A stretch of DNA of 64,000 nucleotides from Bradyrhizobium nitroreducens (GTDB lineage Bacteria; Pseudomonadota; Alphaproteobacteria; Rhizobiales; Xanthobacteraceae), in NCBI RefSeq assembly GCF_002776695.1, contig NZ_LFJC01000003.1, positions 1,268,636 to 1,332,635 on the forward strand. The letters are read 5' to 3'. Shown in pieces: positions 41,873-51,273 of this stretch. A model generated the notes under the pieces. It was not told where the DNA came from. It was given only the letters and a program-made list of their open reading frames with translations, and made no database searches. Made by a program: the position numbers and the translations under genes. How positions within the stretch are numbered: the stretch's first letter is position 1; each line of letters opens with the position of its first letter.

Positions 41873-43465
41873 ATGGACTGGTCGCAATCTCAGATCCCGC
41901 CGATGCGGCTCGAGGCGCGGTTCGGCGATCGGGTGGTGCCGGCCTTTTGCGACCGGCCGGCGAGCCTGTGGGCGATGATCGCGGACGCCTGCGCCCGCAA
42001 TGGCGATGGCGAGGCCTTGATCGCAGGCAATGTCCGGCTGAGCTGGCGGCAGGCCGTGGAGCAGGCGAGGCGGATCGCCGCGGGTTTTCGCAAGTTGGGA
42101 TTGCAGCGCGGCGATCGCGTCGCGATCCTGCTCGGCAATCGCATCGAATTTCCGCTGCTGCTGTTCGCCGCCGCGCATGAGGGGCTCGTCACGGTGCTGC
42201 TCAGCACGCGCCAGCAGAAGCCGGAGATCGCCTATGTGCTGACCGATTGCGGCGCGAAGATCCTGGTCCATGAAGCCTCGCTCGCCGAGCGGCTGCCCGA
42301 CGCGCAGGATGTGCCTGATCTGATCCGCCGCATCGCCGTCGACGACGATCCGGCGCGCTCGCACTTCGCCGCGCTCGCAGACAACGCCCCGGCGCCGGCG
42401 CCGGTCGAGGTGAGCGAGGAGGACACCGCGATGATCCTCTACACGTCGGGCACCACGGGCAAGCCGAAGGGCGCGATGCTGGCCCATTGCAACATCGTCC
42501 ATTCCTCGATGGTGTTCGTGTCCTGCCTGCGATTGACGCAGGCGGACCGGTCGATCGCCGCAGTGCCGCTCGGCCATGTCACCGGCGTCGTCGCCAACAT
42601 CACGACCATGATCCGCTGCGCCGGCGCGCTGATCATCATGCCGGAGTTCAAGGCGGCCGATTATCTCAAGCTCGCCGCGCGCGAGCGTGTCACCTACACC
42701 GTGATGGTGCCGGCGATGTACAATCTCTGTCTGCTGCAGGCCGATTTCGACAGCTATGATCTGTCGAGCTGGCGCATCGGCGGCTTTGGCGGCGCGCCGA
42801 TGCCGGTTGCCACCATCGAGAAGCTCAAGGCGAAGATTCCCGGCCTGAAGCTGATGAACTGCTACGGCGCGACCGAGACGACGTCCCCCTCGACGATCAT
42901 GCCGGGCGAGCTGACCGAGAGCCACATCGACAGCGTCGGACTGCCGTGCCCCGGCGCGCGCATCGTTGCGATGGATCCTGATGGCCGCGAGCTGCCGCGC
43001 GGCGAGATCGGCGAGCTCTGGATCCAGGGCGCCTCCGTCATCAAGGGCTATTGGAACAATCCGAAGGCCACCGCCGAAAGCTTCACCAGCGGATTCTGGC
43101 ACTCGGGCGATCTCGGCTCGGTCGATGCGCAGGGCTTTGTCCGCGTGTTCGACCGGCAGAAGGATATGATCAATCGCGGCGGCCTGAAGATCTATTCGGC
43201 CGAGGTCGAATCCGTGCTGGCTGGCCATCCCGCCGTGGTCGAGAGTGCGATCATCGCGAAGGCCTGCCCGGTGCTGGGCGAGCGCGTCCACGCCGTGGTG
43301 GTGACGCGCGGACCGGTGGCGGACGCGGACCTGCGGGCGTGGTGCGCCGAGCGTCTGTCCGACTACAAGGTTCCCGAAACCCTGGCGATCACGGCCGACC
43401 CGCTGCCGCGCAATGCCAATGGCAAAGTGCTGAAGCGGCAGTTGCGGGAGCTGTTGGGGGCCTGA
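41873..43465 (+). CDS. AMP-binding acyl-CoA synthetase (class I adenylate-forming)
   Basis: The 530-residue enzyme activates a carboxylic acid to its acyl-adenylate and then to the CoA ester. Motifs in order are ILYTSGTTGKPKGAM (P-loop, near 190), YGATETTS (near 335), HSGDLGSVD, DRQKDMINRGGLKIYSAEVE (hinge) and PRNANGKVLKRQLR with the catalytic Lys near the C-terminus. Fatty or aromatic acids are likely substrates. The ATG at 41873 follows weakly matching GAGGG. Confidence 0.88.
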   Translation: MDWSQSQIPPMRLEARFGDRVVPAFCDRPASLWAMIADACARNGDGEALIAGNVRLSWRQAVEQARRIAAGFRKLGLQRGDRVAILLGNRIEFPLLLFAAAHEGLVTVLLSTRQQKPEIAYVLTDCGAKILVHEASLAERLPDAQDVPDLIRRIAVDDDPARSHFAALADNAPAPAPVEVSEEDTAMILYTSGTTGKPKGAMLAHCNIVHSSMVFVSCLRLTQADRSIAAVPLGHVTGVVANITTMIRCAGALIIMPEFKAADYLKLAARERVTYTVMVPAMYNLCLLQADFDSYDLSSWRIGGFGGAPMPVATIEKLKAKIPGLKLMNCYGATETTSPSTIMPGELTESHIDSVGLPCPGARIVAMDPDGRELPRGEIGELWIQGASVIKGYWNNPKATAESFTSGFWHSGDLGSVDAQGFVRVFDRQKDMINRGGLKIYSAEVESVLAGHPAVVESAIIAKACPVLGERVHAVVVTRGPVADADLRAWCAERLSDYKVPETLAITADPLPRNANGKVLKRQLRELLGA

Positions 43466-43631
43466 GCCGGGCAGGTCCATCCGGGCTCTCCCGGGTGGTT
43501 AACGCCTTGATCGGGCTCGCTTTGCCTTGCCAGCGCCATATCGTTAGGGTACCTCGCCGCCACGTGGGGGACGGGATTCCTGACGCGGACGCTTCGGCGC
43601 GCGCACCCGGCCGGGCATGGGATTAGCATAA

Positions 43632-44291
43632 GTGTCTGAATTATTTGACGAAGTCGACGAAGAAGTACGTCGCGAACAGCTCAAGAAGCTGTGGGACAAG
43701 TATTCGATCTACTTCATCGCCCTGATGGTGCTGATCGTGGCCGCTGTCGGCGGCTGGCGCGGTTATCAATATCTGGAGGCCAAGAAGGCCGCCGAGGCCG
43801 GCGCCGTCTTCGAGAAGGCCGCCGAGCTGTCCGAGCAGGGCAAGCACGCCGAGGCGGAAGCTGCCTTCGCCGAGCTCGCCGCCAAGGCGCCGTCGGGTTA
43901 TCGCACCCTGGCGCGGCTGCGCGCCGCGGCCGAGGCGGCGCCCCGCGATGCCAAGGCTGCCGCGAAAATGTATGACGACATTGCTGCCGATCGCGGCGTG
44001 GGCGGTGAGTGGCAGGATCTGGCGAAGATCCGCGCCGCCGGCCTGCTGCTCGACAGCGCGTCCTATGCCGACATGCAGCAGCGGCTGGAGCCCTCTGCAG
44101 CGCCCAAGTCCAAGTCCACCTTCCGCCACAGCGCCCGCGAGATGCTTGCACTGTCGGCTTGGCGCAACAGCGACATGACCGCGGCCCGCAAGTGGCTCGA
44201 CGCGATCGCCGAGGACGGCGAGACACCGCCCGGCCTGCGCTCGCGCGCCGAGGCGCTCCAGGCTCTGCTTCCGCCCGTCGCCAAGAGCTGA
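43632..44291 (+). CDS. YfgM-like TPR membrane protein
   Basis: A 219-residue protein with an N-terminal cytoplasmic start, a single membrane span (YFIALMVLIVAAVGGWRGYQYL, about residues 24-45) and a periplasmic TPR-like helical part. This is the pattern of YfgM (ancillary SecYEG translocon subunit). It starts with GTG at 43632. The order here, YfgM-like / lipoprotein / der, parallels yfgM-bamB-der of enterobacteria, which supports the assignment. Confidence 0.82.
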   Translation: MSELFDEVDEEVRREQLKKLWDKYSIYFIALMVLIVAAVGGWRGYQYLEAKKAAEAGAVFEKAAELSEQGKHAEAEAAFAELAAKAPSGYRTLARLRAAAEAAPRDAKAAAKMYDDIAADRGVGGEWQDLAKIRAAGLLLDSASYADMQQRLEPSAAPKSKSTFRHSAREMLALSAWRNSDMTAARKWLDAIAEDGETPPGLRSRAEALQALLPPVAKS

Positions 44292-44336
44292 GCAAGAACA
44301 GCTGACGACGGTTCTCTGACGTAAACGAGACACAAG

Positions 44337-44888
44337 ATGCGCCGCACGCCACGCTTGATCGCAGCCGCCGTCCTGATCGCCTTCACGGGCGTCCTGGGCG
44401 GCTGCTCCAGCTTCGATCCAAGCGACATGCTCGACTTCCTCGACACCAAGAAGAAGCTGCCGGGCGACCGCAAGCCGGTCTTCCCGGAAGGTGTCCCCGG
44501 CCTCGAGCAGGGCGTGCCGAAGGATCTGTACAAGGGCGCGCAGCAGCAGCCCGACCCGAATGCGCCTGCGGTGGCGGCATTGCCTGCGGAGCCGCCGCCC
44601 GAGCCGGCCAAGCCGGCGAAGGGGGCCAAGGCGAAGCACACAAGACAGCCGGCCGCTGCAGCCGTTGCGCCGGCGGAGGCGCCCGCCGGCGAGGTCGACG
44701 GCGAGGCCCAGCCGGAGGCGGCGCCGGCCACGGCCGCTCCGCCCCCCAAGCACAAGATCGTCCGCAAGCGCACCACCGCACCGCCGCCGGACCAGCCGGT
44801 CCAGCAGGCGCAACCGACCCAGACCACGCAGCAGCAGACGCAGGGCGGCTTCCCGGCGCCGCTGCCGAGCGGCAGCTTCTCGCGCTAG
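44337..44888 (+). CDS. Low-complexity lipoprotein
   Basis: The 183-residue precursor has a lipobox LGGC (about residues 20-23), followed by a short conserved-looking part (DTKKKLPGDRKPVFPEGVPGLEQGVPKDLYKG). A long Pro/Ala/Lys/Gln-rich tail with no predicted fold comes next. It occupies the place of bamB between the YfgM-like and der genes, yet shows no beta-propeller. It is probably an outer-membrane- or periplasm-facing lipoprotein of unknown use. Confidence 0.7.
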   Translation: MRRTPRLIAAAVLIAFTGVLGGCSSFDPSDMLDFLDTKKKLPGDRKPVFPEGVPGLEQGVPKDLYKGAQQQPDPNAPAVAALPAEPPPEPAKPAKGAKAKHTRQPAAAAVAPAEAPAGEVDGEAQPEAAPATAAPPPKHKIVRKRTTAPPPDQPVQQAQPTQTTQQQTQGGFPAPLPSGSFSR

Positions 44889-44937
44889 TTTTTCCACTGC
44901 ATTGACAGGCGCGGCCCTCGCAGCGCACGAATGACCG

Positions 44938-46326
44938 ATGTCCTTCACGATAGCCATTATCGGCCGGCCCAATGTCGGCAAATCGACGCTGTTCAACCGT
45001 TTGGTCGGACAGAAGCTCGCGCTCGTCGATGACCTGCCGGGCGTCACCCGCGATCGCCGCGAGGGCGAGGCGAGGCTCGGCGACCTCGAGTTCACCATCA
45101 TCGATACCGCCGGCCTCGACGAGGGCGCCAAGGGCTCGCTGACTGCGCGCATGCAGGAGCAGACCGAGGCCGCGATTGCGCAGGCCGATGCGCTGTTCTT
45201 CGTCATCGACGCCCGCATCGGCCTCACGCCCACCGACCGCGCCTTCGCCGATTTCGCCCGCAAGGCCAACAAGCCGGTGCTGCTGGTCGCCAACAAGAGC
45301 GAGGGCAAGCATGGCGATGCCGGCGCGATGGAAGCCTTCGCGCTCGGCCTCGGCGATCCCATCCAGATCTCGGCCGAGCACGGCGAGGGCATGGGCGAGC
45401 TCTACGACGCGCTCGCCAAGCTGATGCCGGAGCCCGTCGACGCGGACGAGGACGAGGACGACGAGGGCGCGCCGCTCACGGAGGAGGAGGCCGCGACGCG
45501 TCCGATCCGTGTTGCCATCGTCGGCCGGCCCAACGCCGGCAAGTCGACGCTGATCAACCATCTGCTCGGCGAGGAGCGGCTGCTGACGAGCCCGGAGGCC
45601 GGGACCACGCGGGATTCCATCGCGGTCGAGATCAACTGGAAGGGCCGCGATTTCCGCGTGTTCGACACCGCAGGTCTCCGCCGACGTTCGCGCATCGAGG
45701 AGAAGCTGGAAAAGCTTTCGGTTGCCGACGCGCTCCGCGCGGTGCGCTTTGCCGAAGTCGTCGTGCTGGTGATGGACTCGCAGAACCGCTTCGAGGAGCA
45801 GGATCTGCGCATTGCCGATCTGATCGAGCGCGAGGGCCGGGCGGTCGTGCTCGCCGTCAACAAATGGGACCTGATGGAGACCAAGGGTGGCGGTGCAATC
45901 TCCGGCCTCCGCCGCGACGCCGACCATTGGCTGCCGCAGGTCAAGGGCGTGCCGATCGTCGCCGTCTCGGGCCTGATGGGCGAGGGCATCGACCGCATGA
46001 TGCAGGCGATCCAAGACGCCTACGCGGTCTGGAACAGGCGCGTGCCGACCTCGGCGCTCAATCGCTGGTTCGAGCAGGCGATCCAGGCCAATCCGCCGCC
46101 CGCGGTGTCCGGCCGCAGGCTGAAGCTGAACTACATCACGCAGAACAAGGCACGCCCGCCGAGCTTCGTGCTGTTCTGCTCGCGCGCCGACGCGGTGCCG
46201 CAGTCCTATTTGCGCTACCTCACCAATTCGATGCGCGAGACTTTCGATCTGCCGGGCACGCCGGTGCGCATCACCTTGCGCGAGAAGGCCAATCCCTTCG
46301 CGCACAAGCGCAAGCGGCCGTCGTGA
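44938..46326 (+). CDS. der: Ribosome biogenesis GTPase Der (EngA)
   Basis: The 462-residue protein has two tandem GTPase domains: G1 [12 protein letters not shown] at residues 7-18 and [12 protein letters not shown] near 198-209, with the matching NKWD/NKSE G4 elements, and a C-terminal KH-like domain. Der is needed for 50S subunit assembly. The acidic linker [16 protein letters not shown] separates the two GTPase domains. The gene overlaps the next gene's start by four bases (GTGA). Confidence 0.93.
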   Translation: MSFTIAIIGRPNVGKSTLFNRLVGQKLALVDDLPGVTRDRREGEARLGDLEFTIIDTAGLDEGAKGSLTARMQEQTEAAIAQADALFFVIDARIGLTPTDRAFADFARKANKPVLLVANKSEGKHGDAGAMEAFALGLGDPIQISAEHGEGMGELYDALAKLMPEPVDADEDEDDEGAPLTEEEAATRPIRVAIVGRPNAGKSTLINHLLGEERLLTSPEAGTTRDSIAVEINWKGRDFRVFDTAGLRRRSRIEEKLEKLSVADALRAVRFAEVVVLVMDSQNRFEEQDLRIADLIEREGRAVVLAVNKWDLMETKGGGAISGLRRDADHWLPQVKGVPIVAVSGLMGEGIDRMMQAIQDAYAVWNRRVPTSALNRWFEQAIQANPPPAVSGRRLKLNYITQNKARPPSFVLFCSRADAVPQSYLRYLTNSMRETFDLPGTPVRITLREKANPFAHKRKRPS

Positions 46327-47579
46327 GCGAGGGCGCCGGCGAGGTGACAGCGCAGAGCGCTGCGCCCGTCCGGCGTGGTGCCGTCGCCTTCATCTTCATC
46401 ACCATCCTGCTCGACATGCTCGCGCTCGGCGTGATCATGCCGATCCTGCCCAAGCTGATTGAAAGCTTCGTCGACAACGACACCGCGCATGCGGCCCGCA
46501 TCTTCGGCCTGTTCGGCACGGCCTGGGCCTTGATGCAGTTCGTGTTCTCGCCGCTGCTCGGGGCGCTGTCGGATCGTTTCGGGCGGCGGCCGGTGGTGCT
46601 GCTGTCGAATTTCGGGCTCGCTGCCGACTATGTGCTGATGGCACTGGCGCCGTCGCTGGTCTGGCTGTTCGTCGGCCGCGTCATCTCCGGCATCACCTCG
46701 GCGAGCATCTCGACTGCGTTTGCCTATATCGCCGACATCACGCCGCCGGAGCGGCGCGCGGCGGTGTTCGGCCGGATTGGCGCAGCCTTCGGCGCCGGCT
46801 TCATCCTCGGGCCAGCGCTGGGTGGCCTGCTCGGCGACATCGATCCGCGGCTGCCGTTCTGGGCGTCGGCCACCCTCAGCTTCGCCAATGCGCTGTATGG
46901 GCTATTCGTCCTGCCGGAATCGCTCGCGCCCGACAAGCGCGCGCCGTTCCGCTGGAGGAGCGCCAGTCCGGTCGGTGCGCTCCGCCTGCTGCGCTCCAAT
47001 GCGATGCTTGCCGCGTTGTCCGTCGTCAATTTCATCGCGCAGGTCGCCCATGTCGTGCTGCCCTCGACCTTCGTACTCTATGCGACCTATCGCTACGGCT
47101 GGGATTCCAAGACCGTGGGATTGACGCTGGCGATGGTCGGGATCTGCGCCATGGTGGTGCAGGGGCTCGCGATCGGCCCCATCGTGCGCGTGCTCGGCGA
47201 GCGAAACGCGCTGCTGCTCGGCCTGTGTTGTGGCGCGCTCGGCTTCTTGGTCCTCGGCGCTGCGCCGACCGGGCCGCTCTCCTGGATCGGGATTCCCATT
47301 CTGGCGCTGTGGGGCATCTCGGGCGCCGCCTCGCAAGCGCTGATGACGCGGCTGGTCGCGCCCGATCAGCAGGGTCAGCTCCAGGGCGCGACTGCGAGCG
47401 TGCAGAGCGTCTCGCAGCTCGTCGGCCCGTTCCTGTTCACGCTGACCTTTTCCTATTTCATCGGCGTCAGCGCGCCGCTGCATCTGCCCGGCGCGCCGTT
47501 CCTGCTTGCGGCGATGCTGATGGTGGTCTGCGTGGCGATCGCGGTGCGGACGCTGGGTGCGACGAAGACGGCTTCGTAG
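46323..47579 (+). CDS. MFS efflux transporter, TetA/TCR-like
   Basis: A 418-residue MFS pump of the drug:H+ antiporter-1 type: [48 protein letters not shown] matches the TetA-like subgroup closely. True TetA function cannot be claimed from sequence. It starts with GTG at 46323 overlapping the der stop, so it is in the same operon. A repeat region follows it. Confidence 0.85.
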   Translation: MSEGAGEVTAQSAAPVRRGAVAFIFITILLDMLALGVIMPILPKLIESFVDNDTAHAARIFGLFGTAWALMQFVFSPLLGALSDRFGRRPVVLLSNFGLAADYVLMALAPSLVWLFVGRVISGITSASISTAFAYIADITPPERRAAVFGRIGAAFGAGFILGPALGGLLGDIDPRLPFWASATLSFANALYGLFVLPESLAPDKRAPFRWRSASPVGALRLLRSNAMLAALSVVNFIAQVAHVVLPSTFVLYATYRYGWDSKTVGLTLAMVGICAMVVQGLAIGPIVRVLGERNALLLGLCCGALGFLVLGAAPTGPLSWIGIPILALWGISGAASQALMTRLVAPDQQGQLQGATASVQSVSQLVGPFLFTLTFSYFIGVSAPLHLPGAPFLLAAMLMVVCVAIAVRTLGATKTAS

Positions 47580-47582
47580 ACG

Positions 47583-47733
47583 GTCTCGTAGGGTGGCAAA
47601 GGCGCGCAAGCGCCGTGCCCACCATCTCTCGCGGATCGCAGGCAAGTCGTGGGCACGCTTCGCTTTGCCCACCCGGCAGCGTTTTTGGAGCCCAGCAACG
47701 AAAATGCCCGGGACAAGCCCGGGCATGATGTCG
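47583..47733. repeat. Two palindromic repeats between convergent genes
   Basis: The first (47586-47676) has ends TAGGGTGGCAAAGGCGCGC and GCACGCTTCGCTTTGCCCACC. The second has ATGCCCGGG and CCCGGGCAT around ACAAG (47704-47726), a strong hairpin that could stop transcripts from both sides. They lie between the TetA-like MFS gene and the second livK. Confidence 0.75.
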
Positions 47734-47758
47734 GTGGGTATGCGCGACCGCTATGCGG

Positions 47759-48985
47759 TCACTTCTTCACCAGCGGACAATCGCTGTCCTTGAGCGGCTT
47801 GGCTGCGTCTTCCGCCGAGATCGTGGCGATCTGCTTGTAATAGTCCCACGGTCCCTTCGACTCCTCGGGCTTCTTCACCTCGAACAGGTAAGCGGGGATG
47901 AGGCGGCGCCCGTCCTGCCGCAGCGGGCCGTTGCCGAACAGCGGATCGTCGGTCGGCAGCTCCTTCATCTTGGCGACGACCTTGGCGCCATCATGGGGAT
48001 TGCCGCCGAGCGCGTCCATCGCCTTCAGATAGTGCAGCACCATCGCGTAATTGCCGGCTTGGGTCATCGACGGCATCGCGTTCTTGCTGGCGAGCGCCGA
48101 GAAGCGCTTGGACCATACGCGGGTCTTGTCGTTCAGATCCCAGTAGAACGATTCGGTGAAGGTCAGGCCCTGGGCGGTCTTGAGGCCCAGCGAGTGCACG
48201 TCGTTGATGAACAGCAGCAGCGCCGCGAGCTTCTGGCCGGCGGAGACGATGCCGAATTCGGCCGCCTGCTTGATCGAGTTCGTGGTGTCGCCGCCGGCAT
48301 TGGCAAGCCCCACGACCTTGGCCTTGGACGATTGCGCCTGCAGCAGGAAGGACGAGAAGTCCGCGGTGTTGATCGGATGCTTGACGCTGCCGAGCACCTT
48401 GCCGCCGTTGGCGGTCACGACCGCCGTGGTGTCGCGTTCGAGCGCGTGGCCGAAAGCGTAATCCGCGGTCAGGAAGAACCAGCTGTCGCCGCCGGCCTTG
48501 GTCAACGCCTTGCCGGTGCCGTTGGCCAGCATGTAGGTGTCATAGGTGTAGGAAATCGTGTTCGGCGTGCAGGCCTTGCCGGTCAGGTCGGCGGAGGCGG
48601 CGCCGGAATTCAGCAGCACCGCGTTCTTTTCCTTGACGAGGTTGCTGACCGCGAGCGCGACGCCGGAGTTCGGGGTATCCGCGATCGCATCGACCTTCTC
48701 GTTGTCGATCCACTGCCGGGCGATGTTGACGCCGACGTCGGGCTTGTTCTGATGGTCGCCGCTGATGACGTCGATCTTCCAGCCCTTCTTGAGCAGGCCG
48801 GAATCCTCAACCGCCATCTTGATCGCGACCACGGAGTTCGGGCCGCCGATGTCGGCATAGAGACTCGACATGTCGTTGAGCACGCCGATCTTGACGGTCT
48901 TGTCCTGCGCGTAAGCGGATGTTGCAAAACCGAAGGCGGCACAAGCCAGAAGGGCCGCGGAGCGGCGCGCGAACGTCGTCGTCAT
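47759..48985 (-). CDS. ABC transporter substrate-binding protein, LivK paralogue
   Basis: The 408-residue periplasmic binding protein has a signal peptide (RRSAALLACAAFGFATSAYA before QDKTVKIG). It shares long stretches with the LivK at 33414, for example FFLTADYAFGHALERDTTAVVTANGGKV and SSKAKVVGLANAGGDTTN. It stands alone without permease or ATPase genes, so it may serve the liv transporter 14 kb away or another one elsewhere. Confidence 0.87.
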   Translation of the reverse strand: MTTTFARRSAALLACAAFGFATSAYAQDKTVKIGVLNDMSSLYADIGGPNSVVAIKMAVEDSGLLKKGWKIDVISGDHQNKPDVGVNIARQWIDNEKVDAIADTPNSGVALAVSNLVKEKNAVLLNSGAASADLTGKACTPNTISYTYDTYMLANGTGKALTKAGGDSWFFLTADYAFGHALERDTTAVVTANGGKVLGSVKHPINTADFSSFLLQAQSSKAKVVGLANAGGDTTNSIKQAAEFGIVSAGQKLAALLLFINDVHSLGLKTAQGLTFTESFYWDLNDKTRVWSKRFSALASKNAMPSMTQAGNYAMVLHYLKAMDALGGNPHDGAKVVAKMKELPTDDPLFGNGPLRQDGRRLIPAYLFEVKKPEESKGPWDYYKQIATISAEDAAKPLKDSDCPLVKK

Positions 48986-49152
48986 AAAAGGTTTCCTCCA
49001 TTGTCAAATATGCGGACGGCTCTCTTGCGGAGTCTTGGTCCTTGTGATGGCTCTAGCCTGTCCCAGCGCCGGCGGCAATGCGCCTAAAGCCGGATGATGC
49101 TGCGTCGTAGCGTCATCCGTCGGTTAACTTTTGTGCAAAATGCGTTGAGACG

Positions 49153-50301
49153 CTATTTGAGCGCGTCCGAGGTCAGCTTGAATTTCTGGATGCGCTTTCC
49201 GGTGTCGACCTCGGCGGTATAGACGTTACCCCCGGCGTCGATCGCCATGGCGTGCACCCAGTGGAATTGCCCGGCATTGCGGCCGCTATGCCCGAAGCTG
49301 CCGACCACGCTGCCGTCCTCGCGCCTGATCACCCTGATCTCGTTGTTTTCGCCGTCGGCACTGAGCAGCCAGGTCTGCTTCGGATCGGGCCAGATCGCGA
49401 TGTCCCACACCGCGCCGTTGCCGAGCGTGTTCTTCTCGAAGAAGAACTCCTTCACGAAGCTGCCGTCCTTCCTGAACACCTGGATGCGGTTGTTGATGCG
49501 GTCGCAGACATAGACGAGGCCGTCACTCGCGAGCTTCACGCAATGGACGGGAGTGCCGAATTGTTGTGACACGGGGGCCTTGGGGTCGTAGGCCGCCTGC
49601 TTGGTGTCATCGGGCTTGTTGCCGTAGGCGCCCCAGTGCCGCTTGTAGGCGAGCGTCGTCGCGTCGAACACGATGACGCGGCGGTTGCCGTAGCCGTCGG
49701 CGACGTAGATCTCGTTGGCCTCCCTGTCGATCGCGGTCTCGGCAGGCTTGCCGAGCTGCGTCGTGTCGTTGCTGCCAAGGCTCGGGGCGATCTTGCCGAT
49801 CTGGGCGACGAACTTGCCGTCGAGCGTGAACTTCAGGATGGCGTTGTCGTTGTCGGCATTGCCGCCGACCCAGACGAAGCCGCGTTCGTCGACCTCGATG
49901 CCGTGCTCGCGGCCGACCCACTCGTAGCCCTGGCCCGGACCGCCCCAGGATCGCAGCAGATTGCCGTCGGCGTCGAATTCGAGCACCGGCGGCGCCGATA
50001 CGCAACATTTCGAGCGCGGCGGAGTGAGGCTTGCGCCCTTCTCGTCGTCGGTGAGCGAGCGCGGGCGATGGATCACCCAGATATGGCCCTGCGCATCGAC
50101 GGTGATGCCGCCGACCTGGCCGAGGATCCAGTTGTTGGGCAGCTGTTTCGGCCAGGAGGGATCGACCGCGAAGGTCGGGACATCGCCGGCTCTCGCCATG
50201 CCTGGGAGCACGAAGGCGAGGGCGGCGATCAGGATGAGGACAGCGCGAGAGATTTTTCCGACCGCACGCGCATGACCTGCGCGACCATGCCATGGCGCCA
50301 T
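49153..50301 (-). CDS. Secreted NHL-repeat/beta-propeller protein
   Basis: A 382-residue exported protein (signal helix VLILIAALAFVLPGMARA, near residues 21-38) built of six or so NHL-type repeats. Examples are ILGQVGGITVDAQGHIWVIHRP, REHGIEVDERGFVWVGGNADNDNAILKF and AIDREANEIYVADGYGNRRVIVFD. Its overall form resembles peptidyl-amidating-lyase-like proteins, but the zinc-binding and catalytic residues cannot be confirmed. Its ligand or substrate is unknown. Confidence 0.8.
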   Translation of the reverse strand: MAPWHGRAGHARAVGKISRAVLILIAALAFVLPGMARAGDVPTFAVDPSWPKQLPNNWILGQVGGITVDAQGHIWVIHRPRSLTDDEKGASLTPPRSKCCVSAPPVLEFDADGNLLRSWGGPGQGYEWVGREHGIEVDERGFVWVGGNADNDNAILKFTLDGKFVAQIGKIAPSLGSNDTTQLGKPAETAIDREANEIYVADGYGNRRVIVFDATTLAYKRHWGAYGNKPDDTKQAAYDPKAPVSQQFGTPVHCVKLASDGLVYVCDRINNRIQVFRKDGSFVKEFFFEKNTLGNGAVWDIAIWPDPKQTWLLSADGENNEIRVIRREDGSVVGSFGHSGRNAGQFHWVHAMAIDAGGNVYTAEVDTGKRIQKFKLTSDALK

Positions 50302-50379
50302 GGCGACCTCCCTTTTTTGGCTCGCGGCTTGCTGCCGCGTGAGCGCGGGCAGTCAAACGCGGGGAGGTGCCCAAGTCAA

Positions 50380-51120
50380 TCAGGCCGGCGCGCGGAAGCT
50401 CATCAGGGTGCGGGTCTTGTAGTCGTAGAACTTGCCGGTCTCGGTCCAGTCGGGTGCGCACATCGGCACGATGAATTCGGCGACCTGCTCGGGTGTGTCG
50501 AGCGTCGCCGGGTCTTCGCCCGGCATCAGCGTGGCGCGCATGCGGGTGCGGACCGGGCCGGGGTTGAACAGGTTGACGCGCAGCTTCGTGTTCGCTGTCT
50601 CCTGCGCCCAGGCGCGCGCCAGCGTCTCCAGTGCGGCCTTTGAGGCAGCGTAGGGGCTGACATAGGCGGTCGCCTTGTTGGCGGCGCCCGAGGTGATGAA
50701 CACGGCGCGGCCGGCATCGGACTGCTTTAGCAGCGGCTCCATGCAGCGGATCAGCTGGAAGTTCGCGGAGACGTTGACGGCCATCACGTCGTTGAAGGTC
50801 TTCAGCTCGATATGACCGATCGGCGAGGAGGGGCCGAGCACGCCGGCATTGCCGACGAGGATGTCGAGCTTGCCATAGCGCTCGTGCAGGCCGGCGCCGA
50901 GACGCGCGATGCCGTCGGTATCGGTGAGGTTGAGCGGCACCAGGGTGGCGCTGCCGCCAAGTTTGCGGATCTCGTCGTCAAGCTCCTCCAGCCCGCCTTG
51001 CGTGCGCGCAGTGGCCACGATGTGCGCGCCGGCCTTCGCCAGCGCGAGGGCCGTGGCGAAGCCGATGCCGCGCGAGGCGCCGGTGACGAGAGCGATGCGG
51101 TCAGCGAGGGGTTTTGTCAT
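50380..51120 (-). CDS. Short-chain dehydrogenase/reductase
   Basis: The 246-residue SDR has the TGASRGIG nucleotide motif (about residues 14-21), NAGV, and the catalytic YAASKAAL (Tyr and Lys). The Ser precedes (ITSGAANK). The substrate is not identified. It stands between the NHL protein and purF, on the same strand as both. An intergenic repeat separates it from purF. Confidence 0.88.
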   Translation of the reverse strand: MTKPLADRIALVTGASRGIGFATALALAKAGAHIVATARTQGGLEELDDEIRKLGGSATLVPLNLTDTDGIARLGAGLHERYGKLDILVGNAGVLGPSSPIGHIELKTFNDVMAVNVSANFQLIRCMEPLLKQSDAGRAVFITSGAANKATAYVSPYAASKAALETLARAWAQETANTKLRVNLFNPGPVRTRMRATLMPGEDPATLDTPEQVAEFIVPMCAPDWTETGKFYDYKTRTLMSFRAPA

Positions 51121-51167
51121 GGCGGGGTTTTACAGGCGTGGATGGCCGGGACAAGTCCCATCACGCC

Positions 51168-51264
51168 GTCATTCCGGGGCGATGCGAAGCATCGAACCCG
51201 GAATCCAGAGGTGACTAAACCATGTCGAGATTCCGGGTTCGCGCTGCGCGCGCCCCGGAATGAC
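51168..51264. repeat. Intergenic palindromic repeat (GTCATTCCGGGGCG type)
   Basis: GTCATTCCGGGGCG at the left and CGCCCCGGAATGAC at the right are perfect 14-base inverted ends. Inside, CGAACCCGGAATCC and GATTCCGGGTTCG are further inverted arms. It fills most of the gap between the SDR start and the purF stop. Confidence 0.85.
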
Positions 51265-51273
51265 AACTCAAGG

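Noticed and set aside
46323..47579. Tetracycline resistance gene
   Set aside because: It belongs to the TetA-like MFS subgroup but is a chromosomal gene in the der operon; specificity cannot be inferred.
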